NCBI GenBank assembly: GCA_030149995.1
Contig: JASLGV010000279.1
Location: 1 to 9,326 of the forward strand
Reading direction: 5' to 3'
DNA: 9,326 bases
Source of the DNA: Pedobacter sp.
Lineage (GTDB): Bacteria > Bacteroidota > Bacteroidia > Sphingobacteriales > Sphingobacteriaceae
Positions within the stretch are counted from its first letter, which is position 1, and each line of letters starts with the position of its first letter. The translations under genes were made by a program, and so were the position numbers. The notes under the pieces are model-generated. The model saw only the letters and a program-made list of their open reading frames with translations. It was not told where the DNA came from and did no database searches. Shown here piece by piece: positions 1-7,694 of this stretch.

Positions 1-177
1 TTTCGTGTAAATATGTTTTTCGAAAAGGTCATTCGACAGTTTATTGATTATATTCCTTGTTTCAAAGAAAGTTACACTATCTACTTTTGTGTTATCAAAC
101 AGATGAGTTTGTGCACTTACATTTAGCGAGATAAAAGAAAAACTCAAGAGTAAAAGTGCTCTTATTTTCGTATTCAT
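1..177 (-). CDS. Secreted protein, N-terminal fragment (possible S41-family peptidase)
   Basis: This is an open frame from an ATG at 177-175 that runs off the left edge, giving 59 codons with no stop. The protein begins MNTKIRALLLLSFSF, followed by ISLNVSAQTHLF. That is a classic Sec signal peptide: a basic N-terminus, a hydrophobic core at about residues 7-20, and a probable signal peptidase I cut after VSA and before Q24, the usual Bacteroidota pattern. The mature part is hydrophilic and contains IINKLSNDLFEKHIYTK near the edge. This resembles the helical N-terminal segment of tail-specific S41 peptidases (consensus roughly 'xxxLaxxLxxxYxx'), but no catalytic residues are visible, so the family call is tentative. 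Nothing like a Shine-Dalgarno sequence precedes the ATG. The start was chosen because it places the signal peptide directly at the N-terminus. The gene lies 273 nt downstream of the last permease on the same strand, so it could be co-transcribed or independent. Being secreted is well supported; being a peptidase is a guess. Confidence 0.72.
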   Translation of the reverse strand, partial: MNTKIRALLLLSFSFISLNVSAQTHLFDNTKVDSVTFFETRNIINKLSNDLFEKHIYTK

Positions 178-450
178 TAATATGATGATATAATTGTGCT
201 AAAAATCAGCATTTTTAAAGATAAAAGCTTTTAAAATAAATCATTTAAGGAACTGTGTTTTACCGGCCATCTTAAAGCCAGAAAAATAAGTAGGACTAAA
301 CTTTCTAATTTCGGCATAGCACAATAAATTGCAAAGCAATCTTTCACACCATAAGAAAGCATAAACAAACAGTGAAAAACGACCAAGCCCTGCGGCTATG
401 GGGCGAATAAAAAACTCACCCCCACAGCAGGGAAAATCTTAAAGTCCCAT
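178..450. other. Non-coding gap between the permease array and the secreted-protein gene
   Basis: This 273-nt stretch has no convincing reading frame on either strand. The part next to the last permease (about 388-432) holds a GC-rich inverted repeat, annotated separately. The middle holds a small perfect hairpin, attgc-aaa-gcaat at 328-340. The part upstream of the secreted-protein gene (about 180-240) is very AT-rich. It includes TATCTTTA on the minus strand (223-216), which matches seven of eight positions of the Bacteroidota -7 element TAnnTTTG. No TTG -33 element sits at the expected distance of about 20 nt, so I do not call it a promoter. The gap is long enough to hold a promoter for the gene at 177-1. 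Confidence 0.6.
388..432 (-). terminator. Possible transcription terminator or 3' stem-loop after the permease array
   Basis: This imperfect inverted repeat begins 18 nt past the stop codon of the last permease. The outer arms are ccctgc (388-393) and gcaggg (427-432), and the inner arms are tgggg (399-403) and cccca (420-424). An asymmetric bulge (5 nt against 2 nt) separates them, and the loop is 16 nt. On the minus-strand transcript the loop contains a run of six U (414-409), and a second run of five U lies about 10 nt beyond the structure. An alternative short hairpin (UUCCC/GGGGG) just before the six U would look more like a classic intrinsic terminator, so two mutually exclusive folds are possible. 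The position at the end of a tandem array supports a 3'-end role. The bulge and the lack of a U-tract directly after the long stem keep confidence low. Confidence 0.35.
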
Positions 451-2823
451 TTACTCATACTTCAGTGCATCAACCGGTTTGGCTTTTACAGCGCCCGTAG
501 CCTGCAAACTAACTGTTATAAGCGTTAAACAAATGGTAATGAACGCACTGATTAAAAAAGGTAAAACAGGCATTTCTACCCGGTAGGCAAACGTATCCAA
601 CCACTTTTTGGTTAAAATATAAGCCACCGGCCAGGCAAGCAGGTTGGCAAGTAGTACCATTACAAAAAACGATCTGTTAATCAGTTTCATAATCTGAACA
701 TCACTGGCACCTAAAATCTTACGTACGGCAATTTCCTTAATACGGCCGTTGGTAATGTATTTAGCAAAGGCAAATAAACCCAGCACAGCAATCAAAATGG
801 TTAACAGGGCCGCAGCGAAAAAGACCGATTCAAGTTGCTCCTGTTTTTTAAACAGCTTACCATACAACTCATCCAAAAACTGGTAGCGAAAATTATCACC
901 ATCCAGCTTATTAATGTTTGGCCATTGTTTTTTTAAAGTGGCAAGTGCTTCGGCCATTTTGTTCTCGTCTATCTTTAACATAATCTTGTCCTTTGGATTA
1001 GAACAAGGCGCATTAATACTATAAACCGCAGGTTCAACTGGTTTTTCAAAACCCAGTGTTTTAAAATCCTTAACCACCCCAACAATGGTATAATCGCCAC
1101 CACAACCGCGAATGGTTTTTCCAATCGGGTTAATTAAGCCATATTTGGCAACCGCTGCTTCGTTAAGAATGGCTGCACTTGCCGTATCCGTTTTAAAAGA
1201 CCTTGAAAAAGTGCGCCCTTCTTTAATCTTAATATCCAGGGTTTCAAAATAATCAAAATCTACACTTGTAAAATTTAAACGTTCCTGTTTTCCATCAACG
1301 GTATAACTTGTTGTTCCGGCATCAGAACCATCCGGAATATCAGTCGCAACCGTTACCGATTTAACCCCCGGTATTTTCAATATTTGATTGCGCAGCGACT
1401 CAAATTTGGAAGTTTTCGAAAAGTATGCCAGGTTTTTAATGTAAACCACCTGTTCTGCTTTAAAGCCTACATCCTGTGTACGCATATACTTCAGTTGAGC
1501 ATTAATAATCAGAAGTCCGGTAATAAAAACAACCGCAATACCAAACTGAACCACCAGTAAGCTGTTGCGCAACCAGTAACTTCGCTTGCTGGTCTGATAA
1601 TTTCCTTTTAACACCAGGGCCGGTTTGAAACCAGAAAGTACCAGCGCCGGGTAAATACCTGCAATAAAGGTAATGGCCAGTAAGATTAAAGGCAGCTGCC
1701 AGAACAGGGTATTATCTCTGGTCCAGATGGATAAATTGGTCAGAAAGAGGTTATTAAATTTAGGCAGCCCAAGTTCTGCAATTATAAGCCCAAAAATCAT
1801 GGCCAGTAAACACTGGATAAAAATTTCGGTTAAAAACTGAAAGGTAAGCTGAAAACGGTAGACACCAAGTACTTTTTTAACCCCTACTTCTTTTCCTCTT
1901 TTGGTGGCCTGGGCAATGCTTAAATTGGTAAAATTAATACAGGCAATCACCAGCAGTAAAATACCGAGTACAGACAGGGCAATTAAAACCTTGTAATTGG
2001 CATCAGTGCCAGCCATTGGCTTTAAGTGCAGGTTTTTTAGCGGATCTAAAAATGTGGCAGACTGTTTAATCTTATCAACCGAAACCGGATCTGTTTCCTC
2101 TTTTAATAATTCCGTTCTATATAAATTTATTAATTTACGGTTTAAACCAACCATATCTGTACCCGGACGCACCTGGATATAGGTATAATAGTTATTATAA
2201 CCATAGTCTTCTCCGCCACCCAGCTCATTTACCAGCGAAATGGCATCAAAGCTAATGTTCGAATGCGGATCTGCATACACACTCGATTTCAGTTCGCCGG
2301 GCATCCCAGATGATTTGCTGCCCAAAATAACCATCTTCGGCTTTTGATCCCAGGCATCAGGGAAAAGTGTTCTGAAATTTTCCCGGCTCAGGTAAAACAA
2401 AGATTCCTGTCCCTTTGGCTTATCAAGGCCGTTATCCGGTTTAATATTAAACATTTTTGCCGCCGCGGTATCTAAGAACAAACATTTCTTCAAAAAAACA
2501 ACTGCGTTGCTGCTGTTAACCGGAATTTCAAAAAAACTATATTTCATCGTTCCTACAGCAACCACTTCTGGAAACTGCTCCTTAATGGCCTTACCCAGAG
2601 GCGGAGAAGTATAATTGGTTTTTAGCCCTGGCAAATCCCGTCCCACCAGGTAAATGTTATGGTAATTTGGGTTTTTACGGTCGTAACCTGTTTCGTAATT
2701 AAAAAACAGCATAACCAGTATAAAAGCAGCAATTGCAATGGCTAAGCCCCCTATGTTAATAAGCGTAATGCTTTTATTTTTCCATAGGTTGCGCCAGGCG
2801 ATTTTGAAGTTTAACTTAAACAT
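451..2823 (-). CDS. MacB/FtsX-family ABC transporter permease, divergent last copy of the array
   Basis: This 790-residue inner-membrane permease should pair with a separate ATPase and transmit ATP-driven movement to periplasmic domains (type VII, MacB/LolCE-like mechanism). The order along the chain is: N-terminal amphipathic stretch FKIAWRNLWKNK; TM1 about 18-42; MacB_PCD-like periplasmic domain about 45-275; FtsX domain 1 with TM2 about 279-300, coupling motif KEVGVKKVLG (311-320), TM3 about 328-352 and TM4 about 372-396; TM5 about 420-443; second periplasmic domain about 450-660; FtsX domain 2 with TM6 about 667-690, coupling motif KEIAVRKILGAS (696-707), TM7 about 717-738 and TM8 about 751-773. 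It ends DALKYE like its neighbours. Several features set it apart. The first periplasmic domain lacks the NPIG and GVVxD signatures. The LYGxFExGKxxGG motif before TM2 is missing. SAEQR, which precedes the second coupling motif in the paralogues, is replaced by TNGRI. Cys574 and Cys607 lie in the second periplasmic domain. The start is 27 nt after the upstream stop, with no Shine-Dalgarno sequence. The substrate is unknown. Confidence 0.93.
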   Translation of the reverse strand: MFKLNFKIAWRNLWKNKSITLINIGGLAIAIAAFILVMLFFNYETGYDRKNPNYHNIYLVGRDLPGLKTNYTSPPLGKAIKEQFPEVVAVGTMKYSFFEIPVNSSNAVVFLKKCLFLDTAAAKMFNIKPDNGLDKPKGQESLFYLSRENFRTLFPDAWDQKPKMVILGSKSSGMPGELKSSVYADPHSNISFDAISLVNELGGGEDYGYNNYYTYIQVRPGTDMVGLNRKLINLYRTELLKEETDPVSVDKIKQSATFLDPLKNLHLKPMAGTDANYKVLIALSVLGILLLVIACINFTNLSIAQATKRGKEVGVKKVLGVYRFQLTFQFLTEIFIQCLLAMIFGLIIAELGLPKFNNLFLTNLSIWTRDNTLFWQLPLILLAITFIAGIYPALVLSGFKPALVLKGNYQTSKRSYWLRNSLLVVQFGIAVVFITGLLIINAQLKYMRTQDVGFKAEQVVYIKNLAYFSKTSKFESLRNQILKIPGVKSVTVATDIPDGSDAGTTSYTVDGKQERLNFTSVDFDYFETLDIKIKEGRTFSRSFKTDTASAAILNEAAVAKYGLINPIGKTIRGCGGDYTIVGVVKDFKTLGFEKPVEPAVYSINAPCSNPKDKIMLKIDENKMAEALATLKKQWPNINKLDGDNFRYQFLDELYGKLFKKQEQLESVFFAAALLTILIAVLGLFAFAKYITNGRIKEIAVRKILGASDVQIMKLINRSFFVMVLLANLLAWPVAYILTKKWLDTFAYRVEMPVLPFLISAFITICLTLITVSLQATGAVKAKPVDALKYE

Positions 2824-2850
2824 AGCAGGATATAGTTAATGTTTTACAGA

Positions 2851-5232
2851 TTATTCATATTTCAGTGCATCAACGGCATTGGCTTTAGCCACTTTAAAAG
2901 TTTGCAGGCTAACGGTTAACAGCGCAATAATTACCGAGGTTAACAGCGCCAGTAAAAACGGCCATAGATTAACCGTAATTTTATAATCGTATTTCCCGAG
3001 CCATTTGGCAAGTAAAATATATGCCACCGGAATAGCGATGATGTTGGAGATAATCACCAGTTTCATAAAATCTTTGTTCAATAAGATCAGGATATCGGAT
3101 AAATTGGCTCCCAGTACTTTCCGGATGCTAATTTCTTTGCTCCTTTGCTCGGCGGTGTAAAGCGCTAACCCCAAAAGGCCCAGGCAGGAAATAAAAATGG
3201 CAAATGTGCCAAAAATATTGGAAATGGCACTGAGCAGCCTTTCACTTTTCAGTTTTTCAGCCATCCCCTGACTAACCATCTTCACCTCTACCGGATAGGC
3301 AGGGTTTAAATCATGGCTTATCGACTTTATCTTATCAATAGAGGTAGAAAGCGCTTGTTTAGGGTTAAGTTTGAGCAATAATATTTTACTTGTTTTAACA
3401 TTATAATAATACACCGTAGGCTGTATTTTTAATGCCAGCGATTCACTCGAATAATCCTGAACCACCCCCACAACCTTAAGTGGTGGATTATCGCCCCAAT
3501 GGATAATGGTACCAATCGGATTTTTCAGGTTCATGAGCTTAACCGCACTCTGGTTAAGTAAGAGCGAGGTGGCAGTATCGGCCGAAAATTTAGGATCAAA
3601 GTCCCTTCCTTCAATAATTTTTACGCCGGTTGTTTTGGCAAAATTGAAGCCCGTACTACGGTAATTGATAATAGAAACATCATTTTTAGGTTTGTCGGGC
3701 CATACAATATCGCTGGTAATTGAACCACTGCTCGTAAATGAACGTGCATATTCTGTTACCGAGGTAATTGCTCCAGCCCGCTCCAGTTCATTTTTAAAAG
3801 TCTGAAGTTTTTCGGGTTTTGTCCATTCGCCCTCCAGATCGATCTCTACCAAAGCCTTTTCGTCGAAACCCAAAGGTTTGTTTTTCAGGTACTGCATCTG
3901 GCTGTAAATCACAATTGCAGAAATAATCATGCAGATAGAAAGGCTAAACTGCACCACCACCAAAGTTTTCCGGATAGATAACGAGCCTGTTGAACCTTTA
4001 AATCCTTTAAGTACTTTTACAGGAATAAACGACGAGAGGTAAAATGCCGGGTAACTGCCGGCAAGGAAACCGGTAATCAGCACCATCGAAAGCAGAACGG
4101 CCCAAAATCCAACCGCATTATAGTTGATTTTGATCGAAATATCGAGCAGGTTGTTAAAATAAGGCAGCGTAACTTCGAGCAGGGTAAACGCAATTAACAT
4201 GGCCAATAACGATAGTAAAAGCGATTCGATCATAAACTGCCCCATAATGGTGTTGCGGGTAGAGCCCAGGGCTTTACGAACGCCTACCTCTCTGGCACGT
4301 TTTTCTGATTTAGCAGTTGAGAGGTTCATATAATTGATGCAGGCGATAAACAGCACACATATTGCCAGAAAAACAAATAACCTCAATTGATCTATTTTAC
4401 CGCCCACAACTTTTCCATCTTCAAAATCATCATAGAGGTGTAACTTACTCAAAGGAAAAAGAAAAGGCTGGTAGGTCATTTCCTTTAAATTGGGTTCTTT
4501 ATCGGTAATAAAGTGTTTTAAAACTGCATTTGTTGCTTCTACAGAGGCATTTTCTTTAAGCTGAAATAAAGTCAGACATGTAATGGCACCCCAGCTGTTT
4601 AGTTTTTCACCTGGGTTTTCCTGTTCCAAAAATGCCCATGGCTGCAATACATCGTATTGTAAACTCTGATTTTTAGGCAGGTCTTGTATCACCGCACTCA
4701 CTTTTAAATCGGTTTTGTTATCGTATGTAATACGCTGACCAATCGGGTTTTCATCGCCAAAGAGTTTTTTTGCGGTAGACTGATTAATGAGTACATTATT
4801 CGGTTCGCTTAAAGCCGTATTCGGGTCCCCGTAAATAAATTTATGGTCGAGGATTTTTAAAAAATCAGGGTCAACTTTCATCCCCGAAAGTTTAAAATTG
4901 TGCTGATTACGGCTGTAGAGTTTCTGCCCGTTGTTCATGGATATGCGTGCAGCACTTTTAATCGCCGGGATTTCTAATACGCCAGCTTCGGCCAGTTTGT
5001 TAGGCACTGCCATTGTAGTAGCCAGTTTGCCGTTAAATTTTAAATTTAAAGCAGCAAAATACACCTTATCGGCATTTTTATATTGTTTATCAAAGCTCCA
5101 TTCGTAATGTACATATAACAGCAGCATTAAACAACAGGCCATACCAATGGCCAGGCCACCAACATTAATCAATGTAAAACCCTTATTTTTCCAAAGGTTA
5201 CGCAGTGCTATTTTTAGGTTTAATCTGAACAT
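2851..5232 (-). CDS. MacB/FtsX-family ABC transporter permease (third in transcription order)
   Basis: This is a 793-residue permease counted from the ATG at 5232-5230. The frame stays open upstream to a TTG at 5286, but I prefer the ATG because the protein then begins MFRLNLKIALRNLWKNKG, colinear with MFKLNLKIAFRNLWRNK of its neighbour. The extra 18 residues would be translated from an intergenic repeat. An A-rich stretch, not a Shine-Dalgarno sequence, precedes the ATG. Eight membrane segments are expected: TM1 about 18-42; TM2-TM4 about 282-304, 330-352 and 374-400; TM5 about 422-444; TM6-TM8 about 670-692, 722-742 and 754-776. Two periplasmic MacB_PCD-like domains lie at about 45-280 and 450-665. 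The coupling motifs are REVGVRKALG (314-323) and KEISIRKVLGAN (699-710). The internal duplication is unusually clear: NQSTAKKLFGDENPIG (150-165) followed by VIQDLP (181-186) is echoed by NQSAVKLMNLKNPIG (560-574) followed by GVVQDY (589-594). It is closest by eye to the partial gene at 7721-9326. The ATPase partner and substrate are unknown. Confidence 0.94.
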   Translation of the reverse strand: MFRLNLKIALRNLWKNKGFTLINVGGLAIGMACCLMLLLYVHYEWSFDKQYKNADKVYFAALNLKFNGKLATTMAVPNKLAEAGVLEIPAIKSAARISMNNGQKLYSRNQHNFKLSGMKVDPDFLKILDHKFIYGDPNTALSEPNNVLINQSTAKKLFGDENPIGQRITYDNKTDLKVSAVIQDLPKNQSLQYDVLQPWAFLEQENPGEKLNSWGAITCLTLFQLKENASVEATNAVLKHFITDKEPNLKEMTYQPFLFPLSKLHLYDDFEDGKVVGGKIDQLRLFVFLAICVLFIACINYMNLSTAKSEKRAREVGVRKALGSTRNTIMGQFMIESLLLSLLAMLIAFTLLEVTLPYFNNLLDISIKINYNAVGFWAVLLSMVLITGFLAGSYPAFYLSSFIPVKVLKGFKGSTGSLSIRKTLVVVQFSLSICMIISAIVIYSQMQYLKNKPLGFDEKALVEIDLEGEWTKPEKLQTFKNELERAGAITSVTEYARSFTSSGSITSDIVWPDKPKNDVSIINYRSTGFNFAKTTGVKIIEGRDFDPKFSADTATSLLLNQSAVKLMNLKNPIGTIIHWGDNPPLKVVGVVQDYSSESLALKIQPTVYYYNVKTSKILLLKLNPKQALSTSIDKIKSISHDLNPAYPVEVKMVSQGMAEKLKSERLLSAISNIFGTFAIFISCLGLLGLALYTAEQRSKEISIRKVLGANLSDILILLNKDFMKLVIISNIIAIPVAYILLAKWLGKYDYKITVNLWPFLLALLTSVIIALLTVSLQTFKVAKANAVDALKYE

Positions 5233-5245
5233 ATTTTTTGAGTTT

Positions 5246-5266
5246 AAGCGTAAAGCGACAAGCGAA
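5246..5266. repeat. Three tandem 7-bp repeats (aagcgNN) in the gap between two permease genes
   Basis: The plus strand reads aagcgta, aagcgac, aagcgaa, three contiguous heptamers with an invariant aagcg core. They lie in the 62-nt gap between the stop at 5295 and the preferred start at 5232, ending about 14 nt before that start in transcription order. Other gaps in the array lack this pattern. The 7-nt period is not a codon multiple, which argues against these bases being selected as coding sequence even though one frame is open through them. The copy number is too low to exclude chance or replication slippage. Confidence 0.5.
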
Positions 5267-5294
5267 AAATCCACGCTAACCGCCAAACGTGTAC

Positions 5295-7667
5295 CTATTC
5301 GTATTTAAGTGCATTTATAGGGTTTGCTATAGCTGTTTTATAAGCCTGATAGCTTAATGTAAACAAGGCAAGTAACAAGGTACTAACCACGGCCAGCACA
5401 ATTATTCCTAAAGATATGCTGGTATGAAATTCAAATTTCTGGAGCCAGCTATTCATAGCATAACAGGCCAGCGGTACGGCTATAACAATGGCAACACCAA
5501 TCATTTTAACAAAAGATAAAGACAATAACCGCATCAGGCTAAAGACCGATGCGCCCAGCACTTTACGTACGCCAAACTCCTTTGTACGTTGCTCTGCACT
5601 GTACGTAACCAGGCCAAATAATCCCAGGCACGAAACAAAAATGGCCAGTATGCCAAAAAGATTGGAAAGGATGCCTAAAGTACGTTCCGCATTGTATTTG
5701 TCGCTATAGAGCGAACTTAAAAATGTAATTTCAACCGGGTAAGCAGGATTAATGTTTTTGGTTATTTTACGAATGGTTTCTATGTTTTGCTGTAAAGGAT
5801 GGTTATTGTTCAGTCGCATGGTAATTACACCATGGCGGTTTCCATTCAGATAAACAACCATCGGGTTGTTTGATTTGTAAGGCGAATCCCATACATAATC
5901 GTCAAACACGCCTATTATCGTGCCCTTATCGCCCAGAATACTAATCGTTTTGCCAATCGGATCCTTGTAACCAAAAACCGATACAGCCGATTTGCTTACC
6001 AGAAATGCGGCGGTATCTGAAGCAAAACGATCTGAAAAATCGCGCCCCTCAATCAGGTTAATGCCATTTGTCTTTATAAAATCGTAACCCGTGGCCATTT
6101 TATTAAACATAATTTTATTCTCTTTTTGCACCATTCCATCCCAGCGGATGTCCATAAAGTTTGAACCATGATGAGAAAGACCTACAGACGACTGAAACAT
6201 AGACGTAACCGCACCCGATTTTAACAATTCGTTTTTAAGGACTTCAAACTTATCTTTCAGCTCGCCATCCTGCGGCATTTCTACCAGGGTTTGCATATCA
6301 AAACCCAGGGGTTTATTCTTTACATACTGGATTTGCTGGTAAATAACCAGCGTAGAAATAATTAAAATAATGGCAAAACAGAATTGCCCCACCACAAGCA
6401 CCTGCCTTAAACTAACCGGTATAAAGCGACCCGTTTTAACTTTTCTTTTTAGGGTTTGAACTGGATTAAAGGCCGACAGGTAAAATGCCGGGTAACTACC
6501 TGCAAGGAGCCCGGTTGTAAATACCACACCCAGCAAACCAAACCAGCTGACCGCATTAAAGTAGGTAATATCCAACCGGATGTTTAGCAGATGATTAAAC
6601 GTTGGCAGAAAAACTTCCAGTAAAACGATGGCTAAAATCACAGCTATAAAAGTTAAAACCATCGATTCGGTTAAAAACTGCAGGATCAGCGCACCTCTTT
6701 TTGCTCCAATGGTTTTCTTGATTCCTACTTCTTTCGCTCTTCTTTCTGATTTGGCGGTAGCCATATTCATAAAATTGATACAGGCAATTAACAGGATACC
6801 AAAGGCAAGCCCTGTAAACAACCAGATTTGTTCAATATCGCCTCCTACACTTTTTCCATGCTCAAATTTGCCATATAAATGAAGTTTCGTTAAAGGATAG
6901 ATGAAAAATGAATCGCCGAGATCTTTGGCATTTTTCGACACAACGGTTTTTATTTTCCGGTTAACCAGTTCCGCATTGGCATCTGCATTTAACCGCACCA
7001 ATGTAAGATAACTAAAGTCGTTCCAGGCTAAAACCTTTGCATTTTCATAGATGGTTCCATAAAACGACCAGGGCATTAAAAAATCAAACTTACCCGAACT
7101 GTTATCAGGCATATCCTGTACAACGCCTGTAATTTTCAGATCTTCCTGATTTTGGAACCGAACACTTTTATTTAAAACATCTGTAGTACCAAAAAGTATT
7201 TTAGCTGTGCTTTCCGTTAAGACAACCGATCGTACCTCATCCATAGCAGTTGCTGGATCGCCCGCTATAAATTTATAATTGTACATGTTTAAAATTTCAG
7301 GATCAGCAAACCGTGCATCTTTTTTAAAACTGCTGGTACCGTTTGCAATCAGCCGTTTTTTACCGTAATCAATGCGCGCTACGGCCTTTATTTCGGGTAT
7401 ATCCTGTTTAAGTATTGGTGCCAGGGCTGTTACGGTGCCATCGAAAGTAACCGATACCTGCCCATCCTCTCCCTTAATATTGGTCATCACTTTATACACT
7501 TGCTCAGCGTTTTTTGCCTGCCGGTCAAAGTTCCATTCGTACGAAACATAGAGCAGCAGCATTAAACACGCAGCAAGTCCGATGGCCAGGCCAATCACAT
7601 TGATAAATGAAGAGGTTTTATTTCTCCAAAGATTTCTAAAAGCGATTTTTAAGTTTAACTTAAACAT
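5295..7667 (-). CDS. MacB/FtsX-family ABC transporter permease (second in transcription order)
   Basis: This 790-residue polytopic inner-membrane protein starts at the ATG at 7667-7665 (MFKLNLKIAFRNLWRNK, the conserved N-terminus of the family) and ends with TAG. Its layout is TM1 about 18-41; periplasmic domain 1 about 45-278, ending in the conserved LHLYGKFEHGKSVGG (262-276); TM2 about 280-302; coupling motif KEVGIKKTIG (312-321); TM3 about 328-351; TM4 about 372-397 with the SYPAFYLS signature (391-398); TM5 about 420-443; periplasmic domain 2 about 450-662 with GRDF (541-544), DPIGK (569-573) and IIGVFDDY (584-591); TM6 about 667-690; AEQRTKEFGVRKVLGAS (691-707); TM7 about 717-738; TM8 about 750-773; C-terminal NALKYE. 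In the first periplasmic domain GVVQDMP is kept but the NPIG turn is replaced by TDVLNK. The stop of the upstream permease lies 53 nt before the start. That gap shows no clear promoter or Shine-Dalgarno sequence, so co-transcription is likely. Export, lipid or lipoprotein handling, and stress sensing are all possible roles; nothing here decides. Confidence 0.94.
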   Translation of the reverse strand: MFKLNLKIAFRNLWRNKTSSFINVIGLAIGLAACLMLLLYVSYEWNFDRQAKNAEQVYKVMTNIKGEDGQVSVTFDGTVTALAPILKQDIPEIKAVARIDYGKKRLIANGTSSFKKDARFADPEILNMYNYKFIAGDPATAMDEVRSVVLTESTAKILFGTTDVLNKSVRFQNQEDLKITGVVQDMPDNSSGKFDFLMPWSFYGTIYENAKVLAWNDFSYLTLVRLNADANAELVNRKIKTVVSKNAKDLGDSFFIYPLTKLHLYGKFEHGKSVGGDIEQIWLFTGLAFGILLIACINFMNMATAKSERRAKEVGIKKTIGAKRGALILQFLTESMVLTFIAVILAIVLLEVFLPTFNHLLNIRLDITYFNAVSWFGLLGVVFTTGLLAGSYPAFYLSAFNPVQTLKRKVKTGRFIPVSLRQVLVVGQFCFAIILIISTLVIYQQIQYVKNKPLGFDMQTLVEMPQDGELKDKFEVLKNELLKSGAVTSMFQSSVGLSHHGSNFMDIRWDGMVQKENKIMFNKMATGYDFIKTNGINLIEGRDFSDRFASDTAAFLVSKSAVSVFGYKDPIGKTISILGDKGTIIGVFDDYVWDSPYKSNNPMVVYLNGNRHGVITMRLNNNHPLQQNIETIRKITKNINPAYPVEITFLSSLYSDKYNAERTLGILSNLFGILAIFVSCLGLFGLVTYSAEQRTKEFGVRKVLGASVFSLMRLLSLSFVKMIGVAIVIAVPLACYAMNSWLQKFEFHTSISLGIIVLAVVSTLLLALFTLSYQAYKTAIANPINALKYE

Positions 7668-7694
7668 AGCAAGTAAGGTTTTAGCGTGCAGAAA

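Noticed and set aside
216..223. TATCTTTA on the minus strand as a Bacteroidota -7 promoter element for the secreted-protein gene
   Set aside because: It matches seven of eight positions, but no TTG -33 element is found about 20 nt upstream, and the region is so AT-rich that such matches occur by chance.
328..340. Small hairpin attgc-aaa-gcaat as a terminator
   Set aside because: It has a five-pair AT-rich stem and no proper U-tract on either strand. The GC-rich structure at 388-432 is a better candidate.
2809..2821. Near-perfect palindrome gtttaa-c-ttaaac at the start of the last permease (also 7653-7665)
   Set aside because: It falls on the codons for the conserved FKLN residues, and a one-base loop cannot form a stable hairpin, so protein constraint explains it.
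2824..2850. Translational read-through fusion of two permeases (the stop at 2851 and the start at 2823 are in the same frame)
   Set aside because: A second in-frame TAA occurs four codons after the first stop, so read-through could not join the proteins.
5233..5286. N-terminal extension of the permease at 2851-5232 from a TTG at 5286 (18 extra residues)
   Set aside because: The extension is translated from the intergenic heptamer repeat and has no counterpart in the paralogues. The ATG at 5232 gives the conserved MFRLNLKIALRNLW start.
5284..5291. CACGTTTG on the minus strand as a -7 element for an internal promoter before the gene at 5232
   Set aside because: The first base differs from TAnnTTTG, and there is no convincing upstream element. 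Read-through from the preceding permease is the simpler view.
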